51,095 nucleotides of DNA, taken from contig BFEA01000139.1 in assembly GCA_003427395.1 (NCBI GenBank), positions 292,307 to 343,401 of the forward strand, read 5' to 3'. The position numbers and the translations under genes are program-made. Position 1 is the stretch's first letter, and every line of letters starts with the position of its first letter. Positions 34,195-43,235 of the stretch are shown in pieces. Source of the DNA: Chara braunii. Lineage: Eukaryota > Streptophyta > Charophyceae > Charales > Characeae. The notes beneath the pieces were generated by a model that worked only from the letters and a program-made list of their open reading frames with translations, was not told where the DNA came from and searched no databases.

Positions 34195-34480
34195 TTACTG
34201 TGAGATGAGATGGTTGAACGATGAGCCAGGCCATTTTCAACATAAATGATGAATACCAGAGAACAAATTCTACCATTATGATATCCATAGCAAAGAATCT
34301 GAAGCAAAGAACACCTTATCTGCAATAAAAGAAAGACAATCCCAGATGACGATTCCTCGCTTTTTGAAGTTCTGGCCGTTGATCTTTCCATCATAATCTA
34401 TAAAAAAAAACTCGGATATTCCACCAACGCGCCTCGATCCACAGCAGCGAATTGACTCGAGGTATAGCGTACAGAGTCTA

Positions 34481-34645
34481 CAGACTTCCCCCGAATACAA
34501 CGTACGGTCATTAGAGCTGCTGAATTTCGGGTCAGTCTTCCCGCGAGTACAACATTCGGTCATTCGAGCTGAAAAATTTTGGGGTACCTTTCAGTCTAAA
34601 CACAGCTCTATAATGACCGCACGTTGTATTCGGGGAAAAAGAAGG
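34481..34645. mobile_element. TA-family MITE with an internal duplicated arm
   Basis: CAGACTTCCCCCGAATACAA on the left and TTCGGGGAAAAAGAAGG on the right, between TA dinucleotides. A second left-arm start (GTCTTCCCGCGAGTACAAC) occurs at 34534, so one copy inserted in another or the arm was duplicated. Confidence 0.75.
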
Positions 34646-34675
34646 TAGCCAAGCTAAATACATACCTTGGATACG

Positions 34676-35300
34676 AAAAGGGTTTTTGAACCGAAATCGT
34701 AATCCCGCCCAGTAGGACCTGTGACCATTTCGGTTCAACAAAGAAGGGCTTAATTAAGGCCAGGAACGTCCAAGTGAAATGACGCTCCCGGCCGCAATTT
34801 CGGCGTGTTTTGAATGACGTTCCTGGCCGCAATGTCGACGTGTTTTTTGAATGACGCTCCAGGCCGCCCTATTTTGAATGTCGACGTGTTTTGAATGTTT
34901 AGACATGTTTTGAATGACGCTCCTGGACGCCCTGACGATGATTTCGGTTTCCAAAAAAAAAAACCGGTCGACGACATTGCGGCCAGGAACATCCAAATGA
35001 AATGACGCTCCCGGCCGCAATTTCGGCGTATTTTGAATGACGTTCCTGGCCGCAATATCGGCGTGTTTTGAATGACGCTCCTGGCCGCCCTGTTTTGAAT
35101 GTTTAGACGTGTTTTGAATGACGTTCCTGGCCGCAATAACGTCGACATTGCGGCCAGGAACGTCGTTCAAAACACGCCGAAATTGCGGCCGGGAACGTCA
35201 TTTAACTTGGACGTTCCTGGCCGCAATGTCGACGGTATTTTTTAAACCGAAATTGTCACAGGTCCTACTGGCGGCACACGATTTCGGTTCAGAAAACCGC
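34676..35300. mobile_element. TIR element containing an inverted tandem array
   Basis: End sequences TGAACCGAAATCGT...CCAGTAGGACCTGTGACCAT on the left and GTCACAGGTCCTACTGGCGG...ACGATTTCGGTTCA on the right form ~55-bp imperfect TIRs. Between them the unit GCGGCCAGGAACGTC...TTTTGAATGACG recurs about every 40-65 bp in one orientation up to 35145, then flips at 35150. The whole insert can fold into a long hairpin. No protein is encoded. Confidence 0.75.
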
Positions 35301-35787
35301 CGAGATTGGGGCCCGGGGCGTCCAATTTGTTTTGTGGAGAAGCGCGGTTGTGGAAACTCAGCGCGGTTTCTTTCTGTACATTTCCACAAACACGTTCAGA
35401 TTCGGGAGCTGCGAGTGGGACTTGGTCCCTTTTTTTCTTTTGCTCGTTTTTGAAAAACCGGTGGCTACTGCTACCGGTAGGAGCGGGGGTGATAAGAGCA
35501 GCAGCCCCCCCCTATTTTGAAAAAACCGCTGGCTACTGCTACCAGTAGGCCCCGGTTTTCCTCAGATTCGTGAACCTGCTGCTGGGTCTAAGGAGGGTAA
35601 TATGCCGATTATATGCGTATGTCTACTGGTCGCATTGGGTGGTCGCATTGAGTCGCATTGGGTGTAAAAAAAGCAAAAAACTTCAACAAGCTCATCTTCC
35701 GTCGAAAGACTTGCTCAAGTTTTTCTATATAGAGGAGGAGAATAACAGCACTGCTATTCGAGAATAACAGCGCTGCTGAAGTTTCGG

Positions 35788-35851
35788 GACCTCGAAAACG
35801 GGACCGCGAGAGTGCCAGATCTGGCACTCTCGCGGTCCCGTTTTCGAGGTC
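35788..35851. repeat. Perfect 64-bp spacerless palindrome
   Basis: GACCTCGAAAACGGGACCGC...GTGCCAGA at 35788-35819 is followed immediately by its exact reverse complement at 35820-35851, centred on CCAGATCTGG. No family relatives are seen in the window. It could be a fold-back joint (two TIR ends fused) or a library or assembly artefact. Confidence 0.95.
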
Positions 35852-35904
35852 GAGCGGTGAAGATGAAATTCATTTCTGATTTCTCTGTTGTCGGCTTCTG
35901 GCTG

Positions 35905-35950
35905 TTTATTTATTTATTTATTTATTTATTATTATTTATTTATTATTTTT
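35905..35950. repeat. (TTTA)n microsatellite
   Basis: About 10 imperfect TTTA units. Confidence 0.9.
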
Positions 35951-36012
35951 TGGCTGTTTATTTTCGTGGAGATAGCTTTATATTATAGTAACCGATTGTT
36001 TCTCGCCATCCC

Positions 36013-36219
36013 GGGGCAAGGCCCCACTTGCAAGGATTAAGAGATTCTGGCCGTTGATCTTTGCTATCTACGGTCAGTATCGCTTAATTCGTGTAAGTGG
36101 GACCTACCTTCTTCCCCCGAATACAACGTACGGTCATTATAGCTGTATTTGGGCTGTCTTTCAGACTAAATACAGCTATAATGACCGTACGTTGTATTCG
36201 GGGGAAGAAGGTAGCCCCC
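36013..36219. mobile_element. GGGGCC-family type-B MITE split by a TA-family element
   Basis: The left end GGGGCAAGGCCCCACTTGC and core GTTGATCTTTGCTATCTACG are type B. Its right end GTAAGTGGGACC is separated from GCCCCC by the element at 36107-36211. Removing that element and one TA restores GGGACCTAGCCCCC, so the nesting order is clear. Confidence 0.85.
36107..36211. mobile_element. TA-family palindromic MITE (best copy)
   Basis: A nearly perfect 105-bp hairpin: CCTTCTTCCCCCGAATACAA...ACGGTCATTATAGCTGTATT and its inverse, ending GGGGGAAGAAGG, with TA at 36105-36106 and 36212-36213. The high arm identity suggests it is young. Confidence 0.9.
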
Positions 36220-36258
36220 GCGAGGTCGACCCATTTTTATGGCGAGTTGTTGGAGACC

Positions 36259-36299
<41 letters not shown>
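36259..36299. repeat. (CT)n microsatellite
   Basis: A pure CT tract of about 40 bp. Confidence 0.95.
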
Positions 36300-36301
<2 letters not shown>

Positions 36302-36399
36302 TTCATGGAGACCATCTCTCCCAACGCTATGCCGGGGCTGTTTCCTCAGATTTGTGTGCTGAACTAGCTGTCTTCACGAGTAGATATCCTTTCGTTTCT

Positions 36400-36551
36400 G
36401 TTTTTTTGGTTCTTACTGTAAATGGACGACGGCCTTGAGATTTCATCATTGAACTGACCGGCCCGAGATGTTTTGTTCTGTTCTTCGGGTTGCATGTGGA
36501 TTCGAACTCCGGTCTGTATTTCAACAGTTCATGGGTGTACCAACCGAGCTA
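36400..36551 (-). mobile_element. tRNA-derived SINE
   Basis: On the minus strand: A-box TAGCTCGGTTGG (36540-36551), B-box GAGTTCGAATCC (about 36495-36506), then the body GGTCAGTTCAATGATGAAAT, CTCAAGGCCGTCGTCC and an A-rich tail. A TA-family MITE inserted at the TA of the A-box. Confidence 0.8.
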
Positions 36552-36656
36552 CCTTCTTCCCTCGAATACAACGGATGGTCATCATAGGTGTATCTAGACT
36601 GAAGGATGTCTAAAATACAGCTATAATTGCCGTACGTTGTATTCGGGAGAAGAAGG
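36552..36656. mobile_element. TA-family palindromic MITE inserted in a SINE A-box
   Basis: CCTTCTTCCCTCGAATACAA and the inverted end CGGGAGAAGAAGG, flanked by TA. It is followed by a ~50-bp tandem duplication (to about 36725) that carries an extra copy of the right end (TATTCGGGGGAAGAAGGTAG). Confidence 0.82.
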
Positions 36657-36839
36657 TAGGCCCGCTGCCCCGCTGGAGTATATGTATTCGGGGGAAGAAG
36701 GTAGGCCCGCTGCCCCCCTGGAGTATATGTACCTTCGACGGAAGCTCGTTCAATGGTTCAAGTGCATAGCTTTGGCATAGCTGTAGACGAGTATTGGGCC
36801 GCTTGTTGCTACTGTAGGCCCAAGGCATCGACTCGAAGA

Positions 36840-37430
36840 TCAATCGCTTCGCATCTGAATGCCGCTGTAATGGCAGGCTATAGGATGGGCGTAGATAAGC
36901 CCGCGCTTGAATGGCGTGCTATAGGATATACGTAGACAAGCCCGCGCTGAAAGGGCATGCTATATAGGATGGCAGTAGATGAGCCCGCGCTGCAATGGCG
37001 TGCTGTAGGATGGCTATAGCCTATAGATGAGCCCGCGTTGTAATCATGGCATTCTATAGGATAAAGCCGAGATGAGCCCGCGCTGACATTGACGCATTGT
37101 TTGCTATTGCGTAGCTGTAGACGAGCTCGCGCTGGAATGGGGTGCTATAGGATAGCTGAAGGTTAGCCCGCGTTATAATGGCGTGCTATATATAGCATCA
37201 TAATACCTGTAGATGAGGCGGCGCTGTAATGGCGTGCTATGACTTATCTCATCGGATTGTTCAATGGCTGTCTCTTATACACATCTAGATGTGTATAAGA
37301 GACAGGCTATATATAGCATCATAATACCTGTAGATGAGGCGGCGCTGTAATGGCGTGCTATGACTTATCTCATCGGATTGTTCAATGGCGTGCTATGACT
37401 TATCTCATCGGATTGTTCAACCGTGCAGTT
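36840..37430. repeat. ~55-bp degenerate tandem repeat, TGGCGTGCTATAGGAT
   Basis: The unit TGTAATGGCGTGCTATAGGA followed by GTAGATGAGCCCGCGC recurs about eight times from 36840. Unit length varies because of small insertions. The last units (37185 on) are duplicated around an adapter. Confidence 0.85.
37185..37388. other. 83-bp direct duplication flanking a Nextera junction adapter
   Basis: 37185-37267 and 37306-37388 are the same 83 bases, one on each side of the 38-bp adapter at 37268-37305. This is a misassembly signature: one genomic segment read up to and past an untrimmed adapter was laid down twice. Confidence 0.95.
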
Positions 37431-37698
37431 TCGCACAGTCCATGAAGACAAAATTACCTACGCGTGTACGTTTCCGCATGTTCCGCCTGAATCTTGCCCA
37501 AACTCGTGGTCCGATTCATGCATATTATAGTGAAGTCCCATTTGTGTGAGTAATATGCCCTTAGATTGTTCATGATCGGGTTCCTGTCCAAGTGTTCTGC
37601 AGACTTACCGGCAGATTCTATGAGCTGTTCTACCCTGCCATGCATGCGTGCTTTTTTTTTTTTTGCGTGCTTTGGCTCTTCTTGTCCTTAAATTCTTC

Positions 37699-37729
<31 letters not shown>

Positions 37730-37806
37730 TTCTTTTTTTTCCTTCCCCCTTAAACGCAGGGGCCATATGCTCAGTTCTCTCATCCTCCCTTATCGCGGTT
37801 GCTTTC

Positions 37807-37870
37807 TGCTTGTCGAGGTGGGTTCAGCCACCTGATGAGTCGGTGAAACTCCGGCGAAACAGTTTGTCAC
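37807..37870 (+). ncRNA. Hammerhead ribozyme motif 1 (partly decayed)
   Basis: Core CTGATGA (37832-37838) and GAAAC (37856-37860) are intact. Stem II is GTCGG/CCGGC (5 bp) closing a 7-nt loop. The predicted cleavage triplet is GTC at 37812-37814. Stem III pairs three to four base pairs before mismatches, and stem I (GAGGT...GCCAC) has an A-A mismatch, so activity is doubtful. The order stem III, stem I loop, core, stem II, stem III is type III, the type found in plant retrozymes. Confidence 0.65.
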
Positions 37871-38427
37871 AGGCCCTCGTTTGTTGTCCTCTTCTCCCTC
37901 CCTCTCTGCCTACGGTTTACTGTAGGCAGATCTGTTTGACTATATTCGTTTGTTGTCCTCTCCTCACTCTCTGCCTACGGTTTACCGGGCAGCTCTGTTT
38001 GACTATATATACCACGACTTTGCTAGCATTCTGCTACGGAGGTCGAGCGGCAGTGGTTGGGGCGTCAGACCCGTCACAATGCGCCCATGCTGTGCCTGTG
38101 GTGCCAGCGGCGTTTTCTGGAGCGTTTTTTTTTTTTTTTTTTCTTTTTTCTGGAGCGTTTTTTTTGGCTGTGACAGATTTTTCTTTGTTTGGTGGATGTT
38201 TTGCGGGCTTGTAATGGGGTGTGAACCGACAGACAGTCTGTAGAGTTTTCCATCTGGTGTGGGTGAGTGATAGTCTGGTTTGATTTTTGTCACAGGTACC
38301 TTCTTGAGGGCGGTGGTTGGTGGTCCCCACCACCTCAGGGTATCCGTTGTCCTGCAGTCGTTGATTCTTAACCACAACAACCAGGGTGGATTATCACTTA
38401 CAGCGTAATCAGTTAGGGATTTTTTCT

Positions 38428-38490
38428 GCAGACTGTTGAGGGTTCGGCCTCCTCCTGATGAGTCGGTGACACTCTGACGAAACAGTTTGT
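38428..38490 (+). ncRNA. Hammerhead ribozyme motif 2 (complete, type III)
   Basis: Stem III: GCAGACTGT (38428-38436) pairs with ACAGTTTGT (38482-38490), nine consecutive pairs including two G-U. The cleavage triplet is GTT at 38435-38437. Stem I: GAGG (38438-38441) with CCTC (38451-38454). Core CTGATGA is at 38455-38461 and GAAAC at 38479-38483. Stem II: GTCGG/CTGAC. Compared with motif 1, stem II keeps pairing although two pairs changed (U-G to U-A, G-C to G-U). All invariant core positions are present. It is expected to self-cleave if transcribed. Confidence 0.82.
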
Positions 38491-38524
38491 CGCAGCCGCT
38501 CGTTTGTTGTCCTGGATTTTTTCT

Positions 38525-38587
38525 GCAGACTGTTGAGGGTTCAGCCTCCTCCTGATGAGTCGGTGACACTCTGACGAAACAGTTTGT
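38525..38587 (+). ncRNA. Hammerhead ribozyme motif 3 (complete, tandem copy of motif 2)
   Basis: Same architecture 97 bp downstream: stem III GCAGACTGT with ACAGTTTGT, cleavage triplet GTT, core CTGATGA (38552-38558), stem II GTCGG/CTGAC, GAAAC. Copies 2 and 3 differ by only a base or two, so the duplication is recent or assembly-made. The trailing CTCGTTTGTTGTCC is shared with motif 1. Confidence 0.82.
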
Positions 38588-38644
38588 CGCAGCCCCTCGT
38601 TTGTTGTCCTTTTCTCCCTCTTTGCAGACCGTTCACCGGGAAGG

Positions 38645-38812
38645 CATCTGGAGGACTACAATGATAGATAGATCGCCTCTGCTTGCTCTGGCCAACCCCT
38701 TTCTGCTCCTCAGGCATAATTTCAGGCCTCTGGAGGACTACAACGATAGATAGATTACTTCGCCTCTGCTTGCTCTGGCCAACCCCTTTCTGCTCCTCAG
38801 GCATAATTTCAA
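38645..38812. repeat. ~90-bp tandem duplication
   Basis: CATCTGGAGGACTACAATGA...GCTCCTCAGGCATAATTTC occurs twice in a row (about 38647-38728 and 38729-38810), with a few bases inserted in the second copy. Confidence 0.9.
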
Positions 38813-38817
38813 ATTTC

Positions 38818-39937
38818 GGGTCTCGTTAGACACTCCTAAAAATGCTGGTTTTTAGGAATGCAGTGTGGTTACACGAATTCCTAAATACGAGTTGGCGAAT
38901 GAAAATGTGAAAATGGCGTTAGGACTAGTCCTAAAGGATTCGGGAATCCCCAGGCAAAAGTTCCAAAAAATTTTACCTCCTCCCGAGCATCTAAATTCTT
39001 TAGGAACCTGCATTTCACGGAGTCTTGGCGACATGCGCATGGCAGTGTTGTCTCGGACTCCATGGTGCAGAAGCTGTCCGTCGGGCCAGGGGTTGGACAT
39101 TGGAGGCCTCCGGTGGCCCGATGGAGGCAACGGCCACCACCGGTAGCCGTTGGCGGGCGAGGTGGACCGTGGAGGGCAAGCTGGGTTGCCCTCTCGTCCG
39201 TAGTCGACTGTTGGCTTCGATCCGAAACGCAGAGGAGGACGACGACTCAGGCGGGAGGAGATAACGACGATGTGCGGGCAGTGGAGGGGGTCCAACGGTC
39301 GAAATTTGAACCGCTGGCTTCGGCTCTGACGTCTTCTGCATACGGCGCGATAAAACGGACCTGCAGTCGGATCTGTCGGCATGCCCATGCCTCGCGCTCT
39401 TCTTCACACAGCGCATGGTCGCCGCCGCGAAGGTCCATCTCCATTGCCTGTCAGAGTCCCGCACGTAACGCCTGATGTCGACGCCACAGGAGAAGCCGCT
39501 TCTGTTACCTGCTGGACAACAGTGCACACGCCACAGATGATGACGAGCGCCGCTGAAAGAAGGCTGTCTACGTGCGGGGGATCAGCACCGTCGTCTTTTG
39601 TACGTCATTATTGTACGATGGCTGTCCTCCTGCCCGCCGCCCTGCATCCGTGGAAATTTGAATTCGAAATTTCAAACGCCTGCGTCCGCACGCTTTTCAC
39701 CTCCCCGTCATGAACCGGGCAGGGCCTGTGTACCACGGACACAAGGCTGGAATGGGCGGACATCCTACGTGCGGCTACGCATACGTATATGAAAAGGGGC
39801 CGCGGATACCCTTCAGGACAAGTCCTAAAAGCTTTTCTTTAGGAACGAGTGTAACCATGCCGCACTGATTCCTAAAATTCTTTTAGGACTCGTCCTAAAT
39901 CCTTTTAGGAATCCCTTAGGAGTGTCTAACGAGACCC
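38818..39937. mobile_element. 1.12-kb TIR element with GC-rich interior
   Basis: Perfect 22-bp ends beginning GGGTCTCGTTAGACACTCC at 38818 and its inverse ending at 39937. Imperfect pairing extends about 100 bp further in (for example GTTACAC...TTCCTAAA against its inverse near 39840-39860). Subterminal palindromes of the form GGACTNGTCC recur. The interior (about 39000-39780) is GC-rich and unlike the AT-rich ends, as when a transposon captures a host gene piece. Several frames are open but none is recognisable. The flanks TTC/TTT are not a convincing target duplication. Confidence 0.75.
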
Positions 39938-40394
39938 TTTGTTTAGAAACAACGATGGATGCAGCAGGTTTTGAGTTCGCTAAGGCAAAAAAAAACATGC
40001 GGCCATAAAGATATCCGCATGAAAATGACAATTTCAGTAGAAAAGACTGTGTTGGGCTTTTTTTTTTTTTGTTCTTCTTTTCCCATCTAACACCACGGCC
40101 GACCCCTGTAGTTGTGACACCCAGCCTGACACCACAGCCATTGCTACTTTCATTGCTTTTTTCGAACTCGGAGCCTGTTTTCTTTTACGCGTGTCTTTTT
40201 GCCCATTCTACACTCAGAAAAGTGACATCAATGTACTTGCTCCTTTAATTTATTTCCAAAGGGTACAAACCCGGCCTGAGACCATGGCTGGCTGTGGGTA
40301 CTTTCATAAGTTTCATTGCTGTTGTGAACTGGGCGCCTGTTTTCTTTGCCGGTGCATGTTTTTTTGGCTCACTCAACGTTCTATGTGAGTCCAT

Positions 40395-40935
40395 AGATTT
40401 AGGCTCCTTCGCATCTGCTGACTATGTAGTGCTCAGCCGACCAGCGCTCTATTCCTAGACTGCTCCTGTCTGCTGCTGTAGTATGTGTATACAACCAAAC
40501 CAGCGCTGTGCGCCTATTGCTAGGCTGTAAATAAAGGTACTACAAGCCCTCTGCCCCATTCTAAAAGAGATTGATATGGTTTACAGGTTTAGGCTCCTTT
40601 CCGTCTGCTGACTGTGCTGTGTACCCAGCAGACCAGCGCTCTATTGCTAGACTGCTTCTGTCTGCCGCTGTAGTATGCGTATACAACCAGACCAGCACTG
40701 TGCGCCTGTTGCTAGGCTGTAAATAAAGGTACTACGAGCCCTTTGCCCCATTCTAAAAGCGATTGATATGGTTCACAGGCTTAGGCTCCTTTCCGTCTGC
40801 TGACTGTGTACCCAACCAGACCAGCGCTGCATGCCTATTGCTAGGTTGCTGCTGTAAGTAAAGGTACTACCAGCCCTCTAGACTGCCCCATTCGGAAATA
40901 AAGGTGCTACCAGCCCTATGCCCCATTCAGAAAGA
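40395..40935. repeat. ~185-bp tandem repeat, three copies
   Basis: The unit starts TTTAGGCTCCTTYCGTCTGC and runs through ACCAGCGCT, TATTGCTAG, TGTAAATAAAGGTACTAC and GCCCCATTCTAAAAG. Copies begin near 40398, 40585 and 40782. The third lacks the middle. An extra AATAAAGGTGCTACCAGCCC tail follows at about 40898. Confidence 0.88.
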
Positions 40936-41520
40936 GTCTGCAGTGGCTTCAGGCGAAGAGGATGACAAACGAGGGGCATATATAGTGTTGTCCGTCGGAC
41001 GTGCATGGCATTGTGTGCTTTGGTGGATTTGTCTTTTTATAGAGTCAGAGTTTGCAGTGTTTTAGCGATCAACATTGGAAGAGGAAGGAGGAGCCTCGCC
41101 AAGACTACAGCGAAGCAACTTTTGAGTCTTTTGCCGCCTCGATGGCATTGCACAGCGAATACAAACGTGTACGTTCTTGTTACACTTTGGTTAATCCTTC
41201 GTCTTTTTTATCGAGTTTGCTGTGTTTTACAGATTAGATGGCCGCAGATGGCATTGTGATGGGAATACACCGTATAGTACACGTGTACGTCCTTGTCGCA
41301 AGTGTACGTCTTTTCGTACACGTCATCTTCCATGCACGCGTAACGATCATGGCACTGAATTGTGCACGTGAACGACAATCATGAAATATAATGTGCGTGC
41401 ACATTCATAGAGCTATTCCATGTCACACTCGGCCGTGAGAGACGTGCATACGGGTTGTTGTTGTTGTTGTTGTTTTTTGTTTTTTGTTTTTTTGTTTTTT
41501 TTTTCAAAGCTTACTCGCCC
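40936..41520. other. No recognisable gene
   Basis: Contains two similar pieces (GTGTTTTAGCGATCAACATT near 41057 and GTGTTTTACAGATTAGATGG near 41221) and a GTACACGTGTACGTC-type short repeat near 41275-41320. There is no protein I recognise. Confidence 0.4.
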
Positions 41521-41677
41521 TTTTTAATTAAAAAAAAAGGGCGACGGCCTTGAGAGATCATGTAACTGCCCGGGCCAGTTAATTGAGAATTATTTTGTTC
41601 TGTTCCTGTGGTTGCATCTGGATTCGAGCGTAGCTCTGTATCTCAGCAGTTTCATGGGTGTACCAACTGAGCTAGAT
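41500..41677 (-). mobile_element. tRNA-derived SINE (uninterrupted head)
   Basis: On the minus strand: A-box TAGCTCAGTTGG, TACACCCATGAAACTGCTGA, a B-box-like GCTCGAATCC, then the body TTAACTGGCCCGGGCAGTTA and CTCTCAAGGCCGTCGCCC, with an A-rich tail (T-runs 41480-41503). This copy shows the head that is split elsewhere. Confidence 0.75.
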
Positions 41678-42400
41678 GCATTGGTACTTGAGGACTTTTT
41701 CGACCGAGCTCTGGACGTAGTTGAGGTTGTTAGTTCTGCTCAAATGCATCTCACCGTAGTGTGAGTCTAGTTCCGCTCAAATGCATCTGACCATAGTGTG
41801 AGTACAGCCTCAGGGCGTACACACTAAGTTTTGTATCTTATGTGCATCCGACCGCATTTACATCCAGAAATGTGTTAGAAAGTCCTTAGGTAGTGCGAGT
41901 ATGCATACTCCTCAGTGACGTAAGGTAAAATTTGTGGGCTGTCTGATAATTCTTCGCACTATTCGCCACCATCATCGTGTCACCGGCTGCTCCCCTTCTC
42001 CCAGTTACTTGCCCTTTCTCTTTGCGACCTTCACGCCTTTTAACGGATTCCGTTAATCCGTTAATGGATCTCGCTCATCCATTAAACTGGAACAGGGACA
42101 ATAGAACGACGACTCAGTTGCATTGAATTAGGGATGAGGATTGAATTATAGCCGTTGCCGGCGAATACCTTTTTCGGCGGTTTTCGTTTTTTTCCAATAT
42201 TAACTGAATTTATGACAAGTTCTTGTCGTTTTCTTGTCGTTTTGGCGAACACCCAAGTGTAGTAGCAGCAGTTCCTTTTTCTTTTATAGATAGACCCACA
42301 GTTTTATATATAGACCCACTAGTATTAGTAGTAGCAGTTCTGTTCGGCTCATTTCCTGCCTGCAGAAGAGAGAAATAAGGAGACCGAAAAGCAGCAGCTA

Positions 42401-42500
42401 TTCCTTCTTCGGGAAATCCGTTAAAATCGGAGTGATACAGAGAAAAAAAGATTAGCATGGCCCTGCGCAAGGATGACATGCATACATCTAGAAATGAACC
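42401..42500 (+). ncRNA. U6 snRNA retro-pseudogene
   Basis: TTCGGGAAATCCGTTAAAAT...GTGATACAGAGA...GATTAGCATGG...CTGCGCAAGGATGACATGCA...AGAAATG follows plant-type U6 from the 5' stem-loop to near the 3' end. Breaks: five extra A after the ACAGAGA box, one C lost in GGCCCC, several 3' substitutions. An A-rich tail follows, typical of a retroposed copy. No U6 promoter elements were recognised upstream. Confidence 0.85.
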
Positions 42501-42542
42501 AAGGGAAAAAAAAAACAAAAAAACAGAAAAAACAACTGGCCT

Positions 42543-42718
42543 AGTAACTCAGATGGTATACCCGTGTGTTGAAACATACACCTGAGTCCAAATTCTCATC
42601 AAATTAGATAAGTAGTAACTCCGAATTTATCTGGGGCCGTCAGTGCAAGCCTTAGGATGTTTGCTCGAGTTCAAGGATGATATCTCAAGGCTGTTGCCCT
42701 TTCCCAGAAAAAAAAAGG
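42543..42718 (+). mobile_element. tRNA-derived SINE in plus orientation
   Basis: A-box-like TAGTAACTCAGATGG, decayed B-box TGAGTCCAAATTC, then a body ending GATGATATCTCAAGGCTGTT and an A-run (42709-42717). It follows the U6 retro-pseudogene's A-rich tail with about 10 bp between, a U6-SINE juxtaposition seen in LINE-mobilised chimeras. Confidence 0.65.
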
Positions 42719-43054
42719 GGAGCCGTTGAGGGGCCCGGGCAGGACAAGTGTTTGACCTTTATTTCTGTGCACTAAGTAGAATTGCACGCCACTAACACTC
42801 TGACATCACTGGTTGCGTCGATGATGGTACCTCCTGCCTCTTAGAAAAGAAGTCTACGGGGAGAAGAATCTGATGCTGCGGTCTTCTCCCTAACGTACCA
42901 CACCCTGACAATGAATGTATACAGGGTATATTTCTGGTTGGTACAGCCATAAACTGGGTGCGTTTGTGTTAGCTGGGGGAAGACGGTAGTAATAAATATC
43001 GCTTGCTTCCAACGCAGTTAGTGTGTGTGTGTGGGAGGGGGGGGAACCCCTCTT

Positions 43055-43083
43055 CCACCCATCAATCAATCAATTAATCAATT

Positions 43084-43117
<34 letters not shown>

Positions 43118-43235
43118 CCCATCCCAATCAATCGATCAATTAATCAATCAATGAATCAGTCAATCAATCAATCAATCAGTCAATCAATCAATCAATCAAT
43201 CAATCAGTCAATCAATCGACCAAATCCCAATCAAT
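43055..43235. repeat. (CAAT)n imperfect microsatellite
   Basis: About 40 CAAT units with scattered substitutions. Asn/Gln/Ser/Ile repeat frames here come from the microsatellite. Confidence 0.95.

Larger units (their letters stand above)
37800..38650 (+). mobile_element. Candidate retrozyme-like element
   Basis: Three hammerhead motifs in one orientation, with CCTCGTTTGTTGTCCT plus a TTCTCCCTC-type stretch after motifs 1 and 3. The spacing of 623 bp between cores 1 and 2 fits the 600-1000-nt circular RNAs made by plant retrozymes (non-autonomous LTR elements whose repeats carry type III hammerheads). No long ORF lies between them. I could not confirm a tRNA primer site or polypurine tract here. 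The hairpin CTGCCTACGGTTTACTGTAG (about 37908) and its variant at 37970 also occur near 33328, so parts are dispersed. Confidence 0.5.

Noticed and set aside
36840-37430. CRISPR array
   Set aside because: Units are degenerate, of variable length and without unique spacers; the context is eukaryotic.
39015-39527. 170-codon minus-strand gene
   Set aside because: Open in several frames because the interior is GC-rich; no motif distinguishes one frame. Kept only as captured interior of a TIR element.
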